The notes under the pieces are model-generated. The model saw only the letters and a program-made list of their open reading frames with translations. It searched no databases and had not been told where the DNA came from. Below, piece after piece: positions 34,766 to 44,562 of a stretch of DNA of 64,000 bases (positions are counted from its first letter, which is position 1; each line of letters opens with the position of its first letter). The translations under genes and the position numbers were made by a program. The DNA comes from Psychrobacter vallis (GTDB taxonomy: Bacteria; Pseudomonadota; Gammaproteobacteria; Pseudomonadales; Moraxellaceae): NCBI RefSeq assembly GCF_904846715.1, contig NZ_CAJHBU010000004.1, positions 124,001-188,000 on the forward strand, in the 5' to 3' direction.

Positions 34766-35803
34766 ATGAAATTTTCACTATTTTTACATATGGAACGCCT
34801 CGACGAATCACAGACGTATCAACAACTACATGATGATTTTATTGAGCTGGCAAAAATGGCTGACCAAGGCGGCATGCACGCGATTTGGACAGGCGAACAT
34901 CATGGTATGGATTTTACCATCGCCCCCAACCCATTTTTAAACCTGATCGATTTATCCCATCACACCAAAAACGTACGTTTGGGCACAGGTACAGTGATTG
35001 CACCGTTTTGGCATCCGATCAAACTGGCTGGTGAAGCCGCGATGACGGACATTATCACGGGCGGCAGATTGGATTTGGGTATTGCGCGCGGTGCTTATAA
35101 CTTTGAGTATGAGCGCTTGATGCCGGGTATGGATGCCATGGAAGCGGGTGGCCGTATGCGCGAGCTGGTGCCTGCGGTACAAAAACTATGGAAAGGCGAT
35201 TACGCCCACGATGGCAAATTTACCCAATTCCCATCGACCACCTCAGCGCCAAAACCGCTACAAACAGGTGGCGTACCTATGTGGATTGCAGCTCGTGACC
35301 CGCATAGCCACAACTTTGCGGTAGAGCATGGCTGCAACGTACAAGTTACCCCGCTGTGGCAAGGTATGACAGAGATTCAGAACCTAATGGCGGCTTTTAA
35401 AAATGCCAAAGCGGAACACGGAGAAGGTAAAAACCCAAAAATCATGCTGTTGCAACATGCTTACGTAGGCAGTGATGCTGATGATGTGACAAGCGCAGCC
35501 AAATGTATCAGCCGTTTTTATTGCTATTTTGGGGCTTGGTTCAAAAACGAACGCCCCATTCGCCAAGGATTACTTGAGCCATTGAGCGAAGAAGAAATGG
35601 CAAAAATCGACATGTATGCCCCTGAAAAAATGTTAGAGAACATGCCGATTGGCACCGCTGAGCAAGTGATTGAAAAACTCAAAGTATATGAAGCGTTGGG
35701 CTATGACGAGTTTGCCTTTTGGATTGACTCTAGCATGACCTTTGAGCAAAAACAGGCATCGTTACGCCGTTTTATTGATGACGTCATGCCAGCATTTGCA
35801 TAA
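34766..35803 (+). CDS. tgnA: Luciferase-like flavin-dependent monooxygenase (candidate TgnA)
   Basis: 345 residues of the bacterial luciferase/LLM TIM-barrel type: IWTGEHHGMDFTIAPNPFLN, NVRLGTGTVIAPFWHPIKLA, LDLGIARGAYNFEYERLMPG. Such enzymes use FMNH2 from a separate reductase. The reductase gene is directly upstream, as in TgnAB, which cleaves the pyridine ring of trigonelline between C2 and C3. An alkanesulfonate or bacterial luciferase role is not supported by the neighbours (semialdehyde dehydrogenase, hydrolase, betaine carrier). AAAGGA lies ten bases before the ATG. Confidence 0.8.
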   Translation: MKFSLFLHMERLDESQTYQQLHDDFIELAKMADQGGMHAIWTGEHHGMDFTIAPNPFLNLIDLSHHTKNVRLGTGTVIAPFWHPIKLAGEAAMTDIITGGRLDLGIARGAYNFEYERLMPGMDAMEAGGRMRELVPAVQKLWKGDYAHDGKFTQFPSTTSAPKPLQTGGVPMWIAARDPHSHNFAVEHGCNVQVTPLWQGMTEIQNLMAAFKNAKAEHGEGKNPKIMLLQHAYVGSDADDVTSAAKCISRFYCYFGAWFKNERPIRQGLLEPLSEEEMAKIDMYAPEKMLENMPIGTAEQVIEKLKVYEALGYDEFAFWIDSSMTFEQKQASLRRFIDDVMPAFA

Positions 35804-35870
35804 CTCTATTGAGTCTCATACTCTAGTGCAGAATCAAAAGACAAACTAATAAAGAATGTGGAGAAACACC

Positions 35871-37358
35871 ATGAATAAACCTCATTACCAGCTCTATATC
35901 AACGGTGAGTGGTGCGAAGGCAGTAACAACCAACGCCTAGACAGCTATAACCCTGCAACGGGCGCGGCGTGGGCGACGTTCGCCTGTGCCAGTCCTGAAG
36001 ATGTTGCACGCGCGGTCGATGGTGCCAAAGCCGCACTCAATAACCCTGAATGGGCCAACATGAGCGCCACTCAGCGTGGCAAACTCATATACCGCCTAGC
36101 AGATTTGATCGAACAAAATGCCGAAAAACTAGGCAAGATCGAAACGACAGACAGTGGTAAGTTGGCACACGAAACCGTGGCACAAACGCGCTACGTCAGT
36201 GACTATTATCGTTACTTTGCGGGGCTCGCTGATAAGTTAGAAGGCGCTACCCTACCGATTGATAAGCCTGACATGCACGTCTTTACCACGCGTGAACCGA
36301 TTGGTGTGGTCGCGGCGGTCGTACCATGGAATGCGCAGATGTTTTTGACCGCCACTAAACTTGGTCCTGCACTGGCTGCTGGTTGTACCATTATCTTAAA
36401 AGCGTCTGAAGTCGCCCCGTGTCCGATGTTTGCCTTTGCTGAGTTGATCGAACAAGCAGGCTTTCCAAAAGGCGTCGTCTCTGTCATCACTGGTGACGCC
36501 GAAAACTGTGCCATTCCGCTGACCAGTCATCCTGATGTGGATAAAATTGCCTTTACGGGTGGTCCAGACGCGGCACGCCACGTGGTGAGAAACTCTGCCA
36601 ATAGTTTTGCAGTGACAAGTTTAGAGCTGGGCGGAAAATCACCGATCATCGTCTTTGAAGACTCCGATTTGGAAAGTGCGGCCAATGGCTTGATTGCGGG
36701 TAACTTTGGTGCGTCTGGACAGTCTTGCGTTGCAGGATCTCGCGGTTTTGTTCATCGTTCTATCTTGCCTGAAATCATCAGACGCGTGGAAGAAAAAGCC
36801 AAAGGTATTGTTATTGGTAATCCACTCAATCCTGAAACGCACGTTGGGCCGCTATGTACCAAAGCGCAGGTTGAACGAATTAAAGACACGCTAGAGAAGT
36901 CTGTGGCCCAAGGTGCAACCATACGTTTTGGCGGTCATGCGCCGACAGATGCTGATTTGGCTAACGGCAATTATTTTTGCCCAACGCTAGTAGAATGCCC
37001 AAACACGGATATCGAAACTCAAACCATTGAGATGTTCGGCCCTGTCATGTCATTGGTAGCGTTTGATACCGAAGACGAAGCTATTGCGATGGCAAACGAT
37101 AGTGTCTACGGTTTAGGCTCAGGGGTATTCACACAAAATCTAGCACGCGCCCATCGCGTCTCTAAGCAAATTAAGTCAGGGGTTTGTTGGATCAATACCT
37201 ACCGTGCGATTTCTCCGACTGCGCCATTTGGTGGTTACAACCAATCTGGTTATGGACGAGAGGCTGGTAGCGAATCTGTACTGCAATATACCCGCACAAA
37301 AACGACATGGATTAATATTTCGGCGGAGCCGATGGCTAATCCTTTTATCATGAGGTAA
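35871..37358 (+). CDS. tgnC: Aldehyde dehydrogenase (candidate TgnC)
   Basis: 495 residues from the ATG at 35871, with GGAG seven bases upstream; the ATG at 35856 is less likely. Motifs: VVPWNAQMFLTATKLGPALA, SLELGGKSPIIVFEDSD (Glu base), NFGASGQSCVAGSRGFVH (Cys nucleophile). In the trigonelline pathway TgnC oxidises the cyclic hydroxybutyrolactone form of the ring-opened aldehyde to the methylene-succinate. It is distinct from the SSADH-type enzyme in this cluster, as expected for two different aldehyde substrates. Confidence 0.78.
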   Translation: MNKPHYQLYINGEWCEGSNNQRLDSYNPATGAAWATFACASPEDVARAVDGAKAALNNPEWANMSATQRGKLIYRLADLIEQNAEKLGKIETTDSGKLAHETVAQTRYVSDYYRYFAGLADKLEGATLPIDKPDMHVFTTREPIGVVAAVVPWNAQMFLTATKLGPALAAGCTIILKASEVAPCPMFAFAELIEQAGFPKGVVSVITGDAENCAIPLTSHPDVDKIAFTGGPDAARHVVRNSANSFAVTSLELGGKSPIIVFEDSDLESAANGLIAGNFGASGQSCVAGSRGFVHRSILPEIIRRVEEKAKGIVIGNPLNPETHVGPLCTKAQVERIKDTLEKSVAQGATIRFGGHAPTDADLANGNYFCPTLVECPNTDIETQTIEMFGPVMSLVAFDTEDEAIAMANDSVYGLGSGVFTQNLARAHRVSKQIKSGVCWINTYRAISPTAPFGGYNQSGYGREAGSESVLQYTRTKTTWINISAEPMANPFIMR

Positions 37359-37401
37359 CCAACCAGTGTAGTCAGCTACATTCAGTTTTAAGGAAAAAAC
37401 T

Positions 37402-39144
37402 ATGGCTATCCGTCCTCCCCTAAAAGAGTTAAATATAAAAACCCACGACAAAGGTTTTTATAAAGGTTTTAATCGCTTTGTCACTGTGACATCGAAGATT
37501 TTGGTCACCTTATTTGTGATTTGGATTTTAAGCGATATTGAGCGTTCTGGTGCCATGCTTGATGCCATGAAGAACTGGTCTTATACCACTCTTAATGGCT
37601 ATTACACCTACTCTGTTGCTTTTTATATTCTGGTTTGTTTGACGGTTATTTTATGGCCGTCATTTGGTCGTATTAAACTTGGCTCTGACCCAAATGGCAA
37701 ACCCGAATTTTCAAATTTTTCATGGTTTTCGATGATCTTTGGTGCTGGGATCGGTATTGGGGTGTTGACCTATAGTGCTGCTGAACCGCTGTGGCATTTG
37801 GCAAACAACCCCGACATCATCATGTCAAAGGAGCTGGTCGTATCAGCACTGAGTAGTAATGGGATGACCGTGCCCGAAGGCGCCGATGTCTTTACGTTTT
37901 ACCAAAACCAAGTCACTGCCAGCGCGTTAGCGCCCATTGATGGTCTTGTCCTACCCAAGAGCGAGGAAGCACTAGACACCGCGTTTCGTTATTCCTTTTT
38001 TCACTGGGGTATCAGTGCGTGGGCCACGTATTGTCTCGTGGGTATCTGTTTGGCGTTTTTTACTTATGTGCGCGGTTTACCGCTCACCATGCGCTCGGCG
38101 CTCACACCTTTGTTTGGTAAGCATTTAGAAGGGCCACTTGGCAATATCATCGATGTTGCGGCAGTCATTGCGACTATCTTTGGCGTGGCACAAACCATTG
38201 GCTTAGGCCTGAGCTCTTTTGCTTCAGGACTATATAGTATTACGGGTATCAGCTGGTTAGTGACAGATGCCGTCAATCCTGAGCCAACCACAGGGGCATT
38301 ACTGATGTCACTGTTCGTCGTCATGTGTCTCTCGATAACGTCAGCATTGTCGGGTGTGGGACGCGGGGTCAAATGGCTCAGTAATATTAATATGGTGCTG
38401 TCCTTTTTACTCCTCGCTTTCTTCTTGATTTTTGGCGCAACGATGTTTGCGTTAGAGATGCTGGGCAAAGGTATCTTTAGCTATATTGTACATCTGCCCG
38501 CAATGGCGGTGACGGTTTGGGATCCTAATACCGAACTGGGTGCTTGGCAAACCAGCTGGTCTATCTTTTATTGGGCGTGGTGGATTGCGTTTGCGCCATT
38601 TGTGGGATTGTTCTTGGCGCGTATCTCAAAAAACCGTACCATCCGTGAATTTGGCTTGATCGGCATTGTCGCGCCTAGTCTCACGCTTTTTGTCTGGTTC
38701 TCTCTCATTGGTGGTACTGGCATTGATTTAGAGTTAAGCGGACTCGCAAATGGCAAGATATTTGATTCTGGATTGACGGCTCAGCTGTTCGAGATTATCG
38801 GTTTTATGCTTAACCCAGCTTTGGCAGGTGTATTGTCATCGATGGTGGTTGTGCTACTACTCACGTATTTGGTCACATCCGCGGACTCTGCATTATTGGT
38901 CATTAATACCCTAAATGCTGCTGGTGAAGTCGATATTGAGAATGGGCCAAAACATATTCTTGTTTGGGGCATTGCGCTCACCGCTGTGATTGGCGCATTG
39001 ATACTGGCAGGTGGTTTAAATGCCATTACTTCAGCCATGATTGTGGCTGCCATCCCCTTCTCCTTTATCATTATCTTGATGGCAATAAGTTTGTTAAAAG
39101 CGCTGATTTTGGACATTGCACGAGCAAAAGAGCACAAGCTATAG
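37402..39144 (+). CDS. BCCT-family betaine/carnitine/choline-type transporter
   Basis: 580 residues, twelve transmembrane helices. Family signatures are FGAGIGIGVLTYSAAEPLWH, HWGISAWATYCLVGICLAFF and the conserved WAWWIAFAPFVGLFLARISK segment. BCCT carriers take up quaternary-ammonium compounds. Trigonelline is a betaine, so the carrier is the expected importer for this cluster. AAGGA precedes the ATG and the gene is 43 bp after tgnC, last in the plus-strand operon, with a terminator behind it. Choline or glycine betaine uptake for osmoprotection is the alternative, but the C-terminus is short, lacking a long osmosensing tail. Confidence 0.88.
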   Translation: MAIRPPLKELNIKTHDKGFYKGFNRFVTVTSKILVTLFVIWILSDIERSGAMLDAMKNWSYTTLNGYYTYSVAFYILVCLTVILWPSFGRIKLGSDPNGKPEFSNFSWFSMIFGAGIGIGVLTYSAAEPLWHLANNPDIIMSKELVVSALSSNGMTVPEGADVFTFYQNQVTASALAPIDGLVLPKSEEALDTAFRYSFFHWGISAWATYCLVGICLAFFTYVRGLPLTMRSALTPLFGKHLEGPLGNIIDVAAVIATIFGVAQTIGLGLSSFASGLYSITGISWLVTDAVNPEPTTGALLMSLFVVMCLSITSALSGVGRGVKWLSNINMVLSFLLLAFFLIFGATMFALEMLGKGIFSYIVHLPAMAVTVWDPNTELGAWQTSWSIFYWAWWIAFAPFVGLFLARISKNRTIREFGLIGIVAPSLTLFVWFSLIGGTGIDLELSGLANGKIFDSGLTAQLFEIIGFMLNPALAGVLSSMVVVLLLTYLVTSADSALLVINTLNAAGEVDIENGPKHILVWGIALTAVIGALILAGGLNAITSAMIVAAIPFSFIIILMAISLLKALILDIARAKEHKL

Positions 39145-39173
39145 CGTCACGCTTGCTTATAGACGGCAATGTA

Positions 39174-39213
39174 AAAAGCCATACTATTTAAAAGAATAAA
39201 TAATATGGCTTAT
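39174..39213. terminator. Convergent terminator hairpin
   Basis: AAAAGCCATACTATTTA and TAAATAATATGGCTTAT form a 17-base stem with two mismatches, between the stops of the BCCT gene and the convergent TonB receptor. Confidence 0.65.
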
Positions 39214-39238
39214 CTATATAACATGCACCTTCGATGTT

Positions 39239-41575
39239 TTAGTAGTCGATAGTATAACTTAAACCATACGTGGTGCCTGTGGCAGGTAGACGGTTCGTAT
39301 CGCCAAACGTGGTTTGATGGTAGACCGTTTGATAGTCTTTATTCAGTAAATTATAAACCCCATAACCCACTCGGCCGACAGGCATGTTTACTTGACCCAG
39401 TACGTCTAACGTCATATAACCTTTGACTGGTTGCGCACTAGAATCAGGGTCGTTTTTTTGGTCTTTAAACGCTCTATCATCGCCACCAATCGCCAACGCT
39501 TGCAGGCGTATGTTGCTGCCTTCGTCAAAGTTATATTGTGCAAATGCCGTGCCTTTAAGCGGCGTCAAGCGCACCGCATCCAGCTCAAGCCAATCGCCGT
39601 CTTTCTTATACTGACCACGCGTATAAGCCACACTACCGCCCACTTGCCAGTTATCACTAATATCCTGAGTGAGCGATCCCTCTACGCCATAAACTCGCTC
39701 GTCAGTATCTACCACTTCTACCGTATAGTCGTTGGTAAAACGCACGGTTTTGTCCGAGGTGTTATAAAAGGTGCTGACTCTGGCTGACGTATCACCGCGC
39801 TTACCTTCCCACCCTAAATCATAGTTGTTGATCGAGATGGGCTGCACGTTGTCTGAGTTGACCACAAAGCCTGCTCGCACATCACGTAGGGCGCGCTGTA
39901 TATCAGCGGTGGTAAAGCCTTGTGAGAAATTGGCAAATATCTGATCATTTGGTGTTAGTTGATAGCTACTGCCAATGTTAAACAAGGTTTTGTCATGATC
40001 CGTCTTACCCTTGGCTACTTCACCTGCTTGATAGTCAGTACTAGAGCCATTAAAGTATTCTTCTAATAGCTGCTCATAAATGGGGATAAAGGCATCTGTT
40101 TTTGATTTGAGTTTTTGATAACGCACGCCAGCGCTAGCATGCCATTTATCCGTGATATCGGTATCAGCATTGATAAACACCCCAATTTTATCGATGGTGG
40201 TAACAGGTCCAGCATTGTAGGTATTGCCATTAGACACAGCGGTCAAACCATTACTAGCGATAAACGTATTTAAGTTTTGGCCCTTATAAGTTTGCTCGCT
40301 GTTTTCACGCTCAAAATCCGCACCATAGCTCAATAGCGTCTGTTTGCCAGCAAGCTCAGTATCAGTCTGCATGGCGGCGCGCAGACCCATCACTTCGATA
40401 TCTGCTTCTGATTGCATAATAAATATCGCACCGCCTGCCTGCTTTTTCGCTGTGTCTTTGTCGATGCCGTTTGCTAGCAATACTTCACGGGCTTGTTTTC
40501 TGGCGTCTTTACCCGAAGGGTAAAAACGTCCCTGTTCATCACGGTAGTAACCCGTAACGCTTAAGTTAGAACCTGCGACATCGTCGTTGTTATAATTGAG
40601 GTTCACCGATGTTTTGGTGGTATAAGGCTGTTTTTCTATACGAGCACCATCGATCGCTTTTAAGGATGGCGTAGCACCAAGTAACAATACTCCTAAGTTT
40701 TTGCCATAATCTGGGCCGTAATCAGTGTCTTGCTCATCGTTATAATAGGTCACCGCCAGATTCACGCTTTGGCTGTCATCGATGTCCATTCCTAAGTTGG
40801 CATTGACACTTAATGACTCGGTATCTTGCTGATCGGTTTGATTGACATCTGGACTGATACGGTCGCCGTGGCTATCAAATTTACCGCCTTTGCTGGCGTA
40901 ATCTACATCTAGGCGACCGTAGACGCGCTCGCCGCCATAACCCAAGCTCTGACCCACATGATAACCCAATGAATCTGATTCAAACTCACGGCTGCTATCA
41001 ACACCCAAGCGGGTTTGACCGGTAAAGCCTGCGCCTGCTGCCGATTTGGTGACCAGATTGATAAGGCCACCTGCTGCGCCAGCGCCATAAATGCTGGTCG
41101 CACCAGATAGCACCTCTACCCGCTCAAGCTGGGCTGGATCAATACTGTTTAACTCTCGTGATAAGCTGCGTGACCCTGATAACGGCACGCCATTTAGCAA
41201 GTATTGCACCGGACGACCACGCATGGTTGTACCATAGTTACTGGTTGAACCACTACTGGCCCCCAAACTTGGAATCAGCTGCGCCAATATATCGCCTGTC
41301 GTACGGTTACCTGTGGCCTGTTCTCGAATGTCTGCTTCCCCAATCACTTGGGTGACTGCTGGCATCTCACTGATTTTTTGTGCCAGTGCCGTCCCCGTCT
41401 TCGCACGCGCCGTGACTGTGATGGTATCCAAAGTAACATTTGGTGTGTCACTGGTCGCCGAGGTTACGGCTGTCTCTGTGGTGGAATCTGAAAGCGTAAC
41501 ATCCGTTTGCGCATACAATTGCTGGCTAATACAGAGCGTAAGAAGGGATAGAGCAACTTGATGATGGCTTTTCAT
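39239..41575 (-). CDS. TonB-dependent siderophore receptor of the NIS siderophore locus
   Basis: 778 residues from the ATG at 41575; an ATG two codons earlier and an open frame beyond exist. The signal peptide is MKSHHQVALSLLTLCISQQL with cleavage near YAQTD. The plug contains VTQVIGEADIREQATGNRT, RGRPVQYLLNGVPLSGSRS, ERVEVLSGATSIYGAGAAGG; the barrel ends YGLSYTIDY. No N-terminal signalling domain, so it is not a FecA/PupB transducer. The resemblance is to hydroxamate/aerobactin-type receptors (IutA/RhtA-like). A Fur-like box precedes it, and it is the likely importer of the siderophore made by the adjacent genes. Confidence 0.85.
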   Translation of the reverse strand: MKSHHQVALSLLTLCISQQLYAQTDVTLSDSTTETAVTSATSDTPNVTLDTITVTARAKTGTALAQKISEMPAVTQVIGEADIREQATGNRTTGDILAQLIPSLGASSGSTSNYGTTMRGRPVQYLLNGVPLSGSRSLSRELNSIDPAQLERVEVLSGATSIYGAGAAGGLINLVTKSAAGAGFTGQTRLGVDSSREFESDSLGYHVGQSLGYGGERVYGRLDVDYASKGGKFDSHGDRISPDVNQTDQQDTESLSVNANLGMDIDDSQSVNLAVTYYNDEQDTDYGPDYGKNLGVLLLGATPSLKAIDGARIEKQPYTTKTSVNLNYNNDDVAGSNLSVTGYYRDEQGRFYPSGKDARKQAREVLLANGIDKDTAKKQAGGAIFIMQSEADIEVMGLRAAMQTDTELAGKQTLLSYGADFERENSEQTYKGQNLNTFIASNGLTAVSNGNTYNAGPVTTIDKIGVFINADTDITDKWHASAGVRYQKLKSKTDAFIPIYEQLLEEYFNGSSTDYQAGEVAKGKTDHDKTLFNIGSSYQLTPNDQIFANFSQGFTTADIQRALRDVRAGFVVNSDNVQPISINNYDLGWEGKRGDTSARVSTFYNTSDKTVRFTNDYTVEVVDTDERVYGVEGSLTQDISDNWQVGGSVAYTRGQYKKDGDWLELDAVRLTPLKGTAFAQYNFDEGSNIRLQALAIGGDDRAFKDQKNDPDSSAQPVKGYMTLDVLGQVNMPVGRVGYGVYNLLNKDYQTVYHQTTFGDTNRLPATGTTYGLSYTIDY

Positions 41576-41666
41576 TGTCATTTCACTTATTTGAATAGTG
41601 GCTGGATAGTGGTCTGAGTTATGTTTAGCTCGTAATACAGAATGTACTAAGTTTGTGAATGGCATT

Positions 41667-41685
41667 GTAAATGATAACTATTCAC
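41667..41685 (-). promoter_or_regulatory. Fur-like box before the NIS receptor gene
   Basis: GTAAATGATAACTATTCAC contains TGATAACTATTCACA at 11 of 14 positions of the 7-1-7 Fur pattern, 92 bp before the receptor start. Confidence 0.5.
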
Positions 41686-41801
41686 ATTTCCAGACCTATT
41701 TACAAATCCAACTCCCTATTACCTCATGACAATAAATGAGCGCAACTACTTATCATATTTAAAAACATGTGTTCATTATTTACTGGTTCATGCCGGATGG
41801 T

Positions 41802-42443
41802 TTATCGCTTAAATAATGCATCCAATTGATCGTTCTGATAAGCCTCAAAAAACAGCTGAAACTTGGTTTCATCTTTCTGATGTTTTGTTTGACAATCTGG
41901 TAATAATTGCTGTGCCAAATCAAGTGGCAATACAAACACGCCATCTTCATCCATGATAGCGATATCGCCTGAACGAATAAGCGTACTCTGCGAGCCGAAA
42001 AGGTAATAGATGTCAGATGCCAATACGCCTTGTGTCTGATGGCTTTTAAATGTGGTCACGGCGCTGATGCCTTGAGCAAATACCGGAAAGCCCAATTGCT
42101 GAATCTGCCTTGAATCTGTCGCTTGTCCAATGACGATCACGCCAGCGAGCTTTTCATAAATGGCGGCGCAAGTACGTAACGCGCCCCAACAGGCTTTGAT
42201 GCCGAGGACTTGCGCGTCGATACACAAAATGTCATTCGGCTGCGCCTGAATCAACGCTTGATTAATTACCTCCGTATTGTCTGAGTTCAAAGTCGCTGTG
42301 ATGACTTTTCCAACGATAGTATGGGTGCAAGGAAATAGCGCTTTTATATCTGGCAAATACCCCACTTCGGTCAGATGCCCAATCGTTGAGGTGGCTATAT
42401 CTTTGTAACTCTCTACTAGCGTATCAATATCAACTTTATCCAT
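41802..42443 (-). CDS. RraA/HMG-CHA aldolase family enzyme in a siderophore operon
   Basis: 213 residues of the RraA-like fold (ATSTIGHLTEVGYLPDIKAL, CWGALRTCAAIYEKLAGVIV, LGFPVFAQGISAVTTFKSHQ). Family members are either RraA, the RNase E inhibitor, or class II pyruvate aldolases/oxaloacetate decarboxylases with a GxxRD metal/substrate motif. Here the motif reads GQATDSRQI: the Asp is kept but the Arg is Thr. It overlaps the preceding NIS synthetase gene by 8 bp, so it is translated with siderophore genes and is unlikely to be a housekeeping RraA. It may make or cleave a citrate-like building block, as SbnG (a different fold family) does for staphyloferrin B. Confidence 0.75.
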   Translation of the reverse strand: MDKVDIDTLVESYKDIATSTIGHLTEVGYLPDIKALFPCTHTIVGKVITATLNSDNTEVINQALIQAQPNDILCIDAQVLGIKACWGALRTCAAIYEKLAGVIVIGQATDSRQIQQLGFPVFAQGISAVTTFKSHQTQGVLASDIYYLFGSQSTLIRSGDIAIMDEDGVFVLPLDLAQQLLPDCQTKHQKDETKFQLFFEAYQNDQLDALFKR

Positions 42444-44562
42444 TAACCTTTATCTCACTATGTTTTCGTACTGAATCCACCCTAAGAGTTGCGTCGATGT
42501 TTTTTGCCCTAAAAAAAGGATTGGTGGTCACACTCTCTCCTGCGGGCATGCTGCCATGCGGATCGTCACCACGCTCAATCACGGGCAACAGCAACGTTTT
42601 ATGCGGATAGTATGGATTGGTCAATAGCTGCTCACGGAGAATCTCACACTGATCGGCATCAAAGTCAATATCCGTCAATGCCCTATTGATACTGTCCCTC
42701 GCCTCACACCACAGTGCTTGTTCATCAATCTCGTAATGCGCAGACAATGCTTCAATAATGGCGCGAAGATTGACCAATATGCCCAAGGACTGAAGATAAA
42801 ATATCAGTGCTTTCGGGGTCTCTAGGTACAAGCGATTTTTGAAATTTGGCGGGCTTAAATACTCAGGATCTGCTATTTGATGACGCGTGAGCCATGGCAA
42901 ATAAATACGTAACGAATCATGATCGCGCAGTAGCAAGCTGGTAAAACGATGATTTTTCATCACCATCACGATGTTTTGTCCGTGCATCTCAGGAGCAAGT
43001 CCTAAACGCAGGCAGCGCAGCATCGTACCCAAAAACACCTCGCAGAGGTTTTTGAAGCAATCAATAGCGGCGCGTTTTATGTGAGATGTTTGAGTCGTAG
43101 GCGATTTTGCTTGGATGATCTCATCAAAGATATGATGACTCACGCCGTCTTTAGACACCAACATGCCGAGGCTTGCCATGGGCAGTAGCCGCACTTGGTC
43201 ATCACACAGATCTGTTGGTAGACTCCTGAGCATAGCACCTAAATGCGTGGGTTTTTCTTGATAAAAACAGGGATTGGTTGCGCTTTTATCTTGTAGATGC
43301 ATCGGCGACATATAGCCCCACCAAAGACGCTCATCCCATAGTCGCAGCTGCGCTGACAATACCTTATCAATCTGTCTGGCCTGCATCAGAATCGCTTGGT
43401 TTTTTTCGCCATTGATTAGTTTTAGTGCTGGCAAATACCGTTTGGAGTTTAAGGCGTACACTCGTATGGGCAACTTGATGCTATACGGCGTATCGGCACT
43501 CAACAGCATACTGCGCATAGAGGCGCTGGCGTAAGTGATGGGTGCATTGAATACTAACTTTATAACCGTACCATCTGCCAAATCCTTAGCATAACTATCA
43601 GCGTCATGGTTAGAAGCATCGTTATCACAAGAATTATTATTAGAAGGATCAATCACTTGAGCCAGCTGCCAAGGATGAACGGGTATCGCCACATGGGTAT
43701 CTATCAAATTGCGGTCTACGAGTATCTGTCTCAATTGCTGTTGCTGCGTCTTGTCCAATAAATACGCTGCTGGATTTTGATGGCTGATGTCTTTTACCTG
43801 AGCCGACATCATAAGATGGCTTTTGGCAACCGCTACCCACACCAACGCAATGGGCTGATTGAACTCTGCCATGTAACGCTCATACTCTATGGCAGTAAAA
43901 CCCAGCTTGCCCTTTGCCAGTGGATGAAAAGGACGATCCATCAATGACGCCCATTGCTCTGCGGCAATCAGGGTTTGATACCAATGCGGCTGACTATAGA
44001 CCGTCGTAGAGATATCGGCATGGGCAGATTGGGTTTTGGCAACCAAGGACGCTTGCAAGCTCTCTTTTAATTTAACAATTCCTGTCGCACTCAGTGCCGA
44101 ATGATCCATAGCAGACAGTAAAATGTCTAATAGCGGCTCTACTGCCTCTAATGGTTGCAAACAAGCGCTGATAGCATTATTCAAACGATATAAAATCGGC
44201 ACGCAAGATTGATGCAGGCGCCACGGTGCGGTATAGGCCGACTCCACAGGTAATAACAATCGGCTGTCGCTGCTGATTTGAAGCACCAGTAGTGGGTTGT
44301 CTTGAGCAAAAAATGATTGATAAGCGTTTGGTAGCGAATCTACAGCCTGTGGCAAATCTTGCTCTGCTAGATAATCAAACGTTGTGGTGACCTCAATACG
44401 GTTTTGTGCTAGCCACTGCTCAAGTAAAACGCACTCAATCAAATACGTCATCAACGAGCTTTGTATTGCCATCATATTTGGCTGGCTGTCCGAATGACTC
44501 ATTTGGACTGGAAATAAAGTAGGCATGGTATTTAGATTTACTGTTTTATCGGTACTTAACAT
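42436..44562 (-). CDS. IucA/IucC family NIS siderophore synthetase (708 aa)
   Basis: A long NRPS-independent siderophore synthetase. Conserved elements: SLMDRPFHPLAKGKLGF (ATP-binding HP..KGK..F), VAIPVHPWQLAQVID, and the C-terminal FhuF-like/IucA_C part with GLAPEMHGQNIVMVM, where most synthetases have E-x-H-x-Q-N, plus LLLRDHDSLRIYLPWL. It condenses a carboxylic acid such as citrate with an amine or alcohol using ATP. It overlaps the next synthetase stop by 7 bp and the RraA-like gene by 8 bp. Which acceptor it uses cannot be read from sequence. Confidence 0.88.
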   Translation of the reverse strand: MLSTDKTVNLNTMPTLFPVQMSHSDSQPNMMAIQSSLMTYLIECVLLEQWLAQNRIEVTTTFDYLAEQDLPQAVDSLPNAYQSFFAQDNPLLVLQISSDSRLLLPVESAYTAPWRLHQSCVPILYRLNNAISACLQPLEAVEPLLDILLSAMDHSALSATGIVKLKESLQASLVAKTQSAHADISTTVYSQPHWYQTLIAAEQWASLMDRPFHPLAKGKLGFTAIEYERYMAEFNQPIALVWVAVAKSHLMMSAQVKDISHQNPAAYLLDKTQQQQLRQILVDRNLIDTHVAIPVHPWQLAQVIDPSNNNSCDNDASNHDADSYAKDLADGTVIKLVFNAPITYASASMRSMLLSADTPYSIKLPIRVYALNSKRYLPALKLINGEKNQAILMQARQIDKVLSAQLRLWDERLWWGYMSPMHLQDKSATNPCFYQEKPTHLGAMLRSLPTDLCDDQVRLLPMASLGMLVSKDGVSHHIFDEIIQAKSPTTQTSHIKRAAIDCFKNLCEVFLGTMLRCLRLGLAPEMHGQNIVMVMKNHRFTSLLLRDHDSLRIYLPWLTRHQIADPEYLSPPNFKNRLYLETPKALIFYLQSLGILVNLRAIIEALSAHYEIDEQALWCEARDSINRALTDIDFDADQCEILREQLLTNPYYPHKTLLLPVIERGDDPHGSMPAGESVTTNPFFRAKNIDATLRVDSVRKHSEIKVNG

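Noticed and set aside
29570..37358. Pyridine-ring cleavage pathway of the Arthrobacter type as an alternative reading
   Set aside because: It shares an LLM oxygenase, reductase and semialdehyde dehydrogenase, but the GntR regulator, alpha/beta hydrolase and BCCT carrier fit the Acinetobacter trigonelline locus better.
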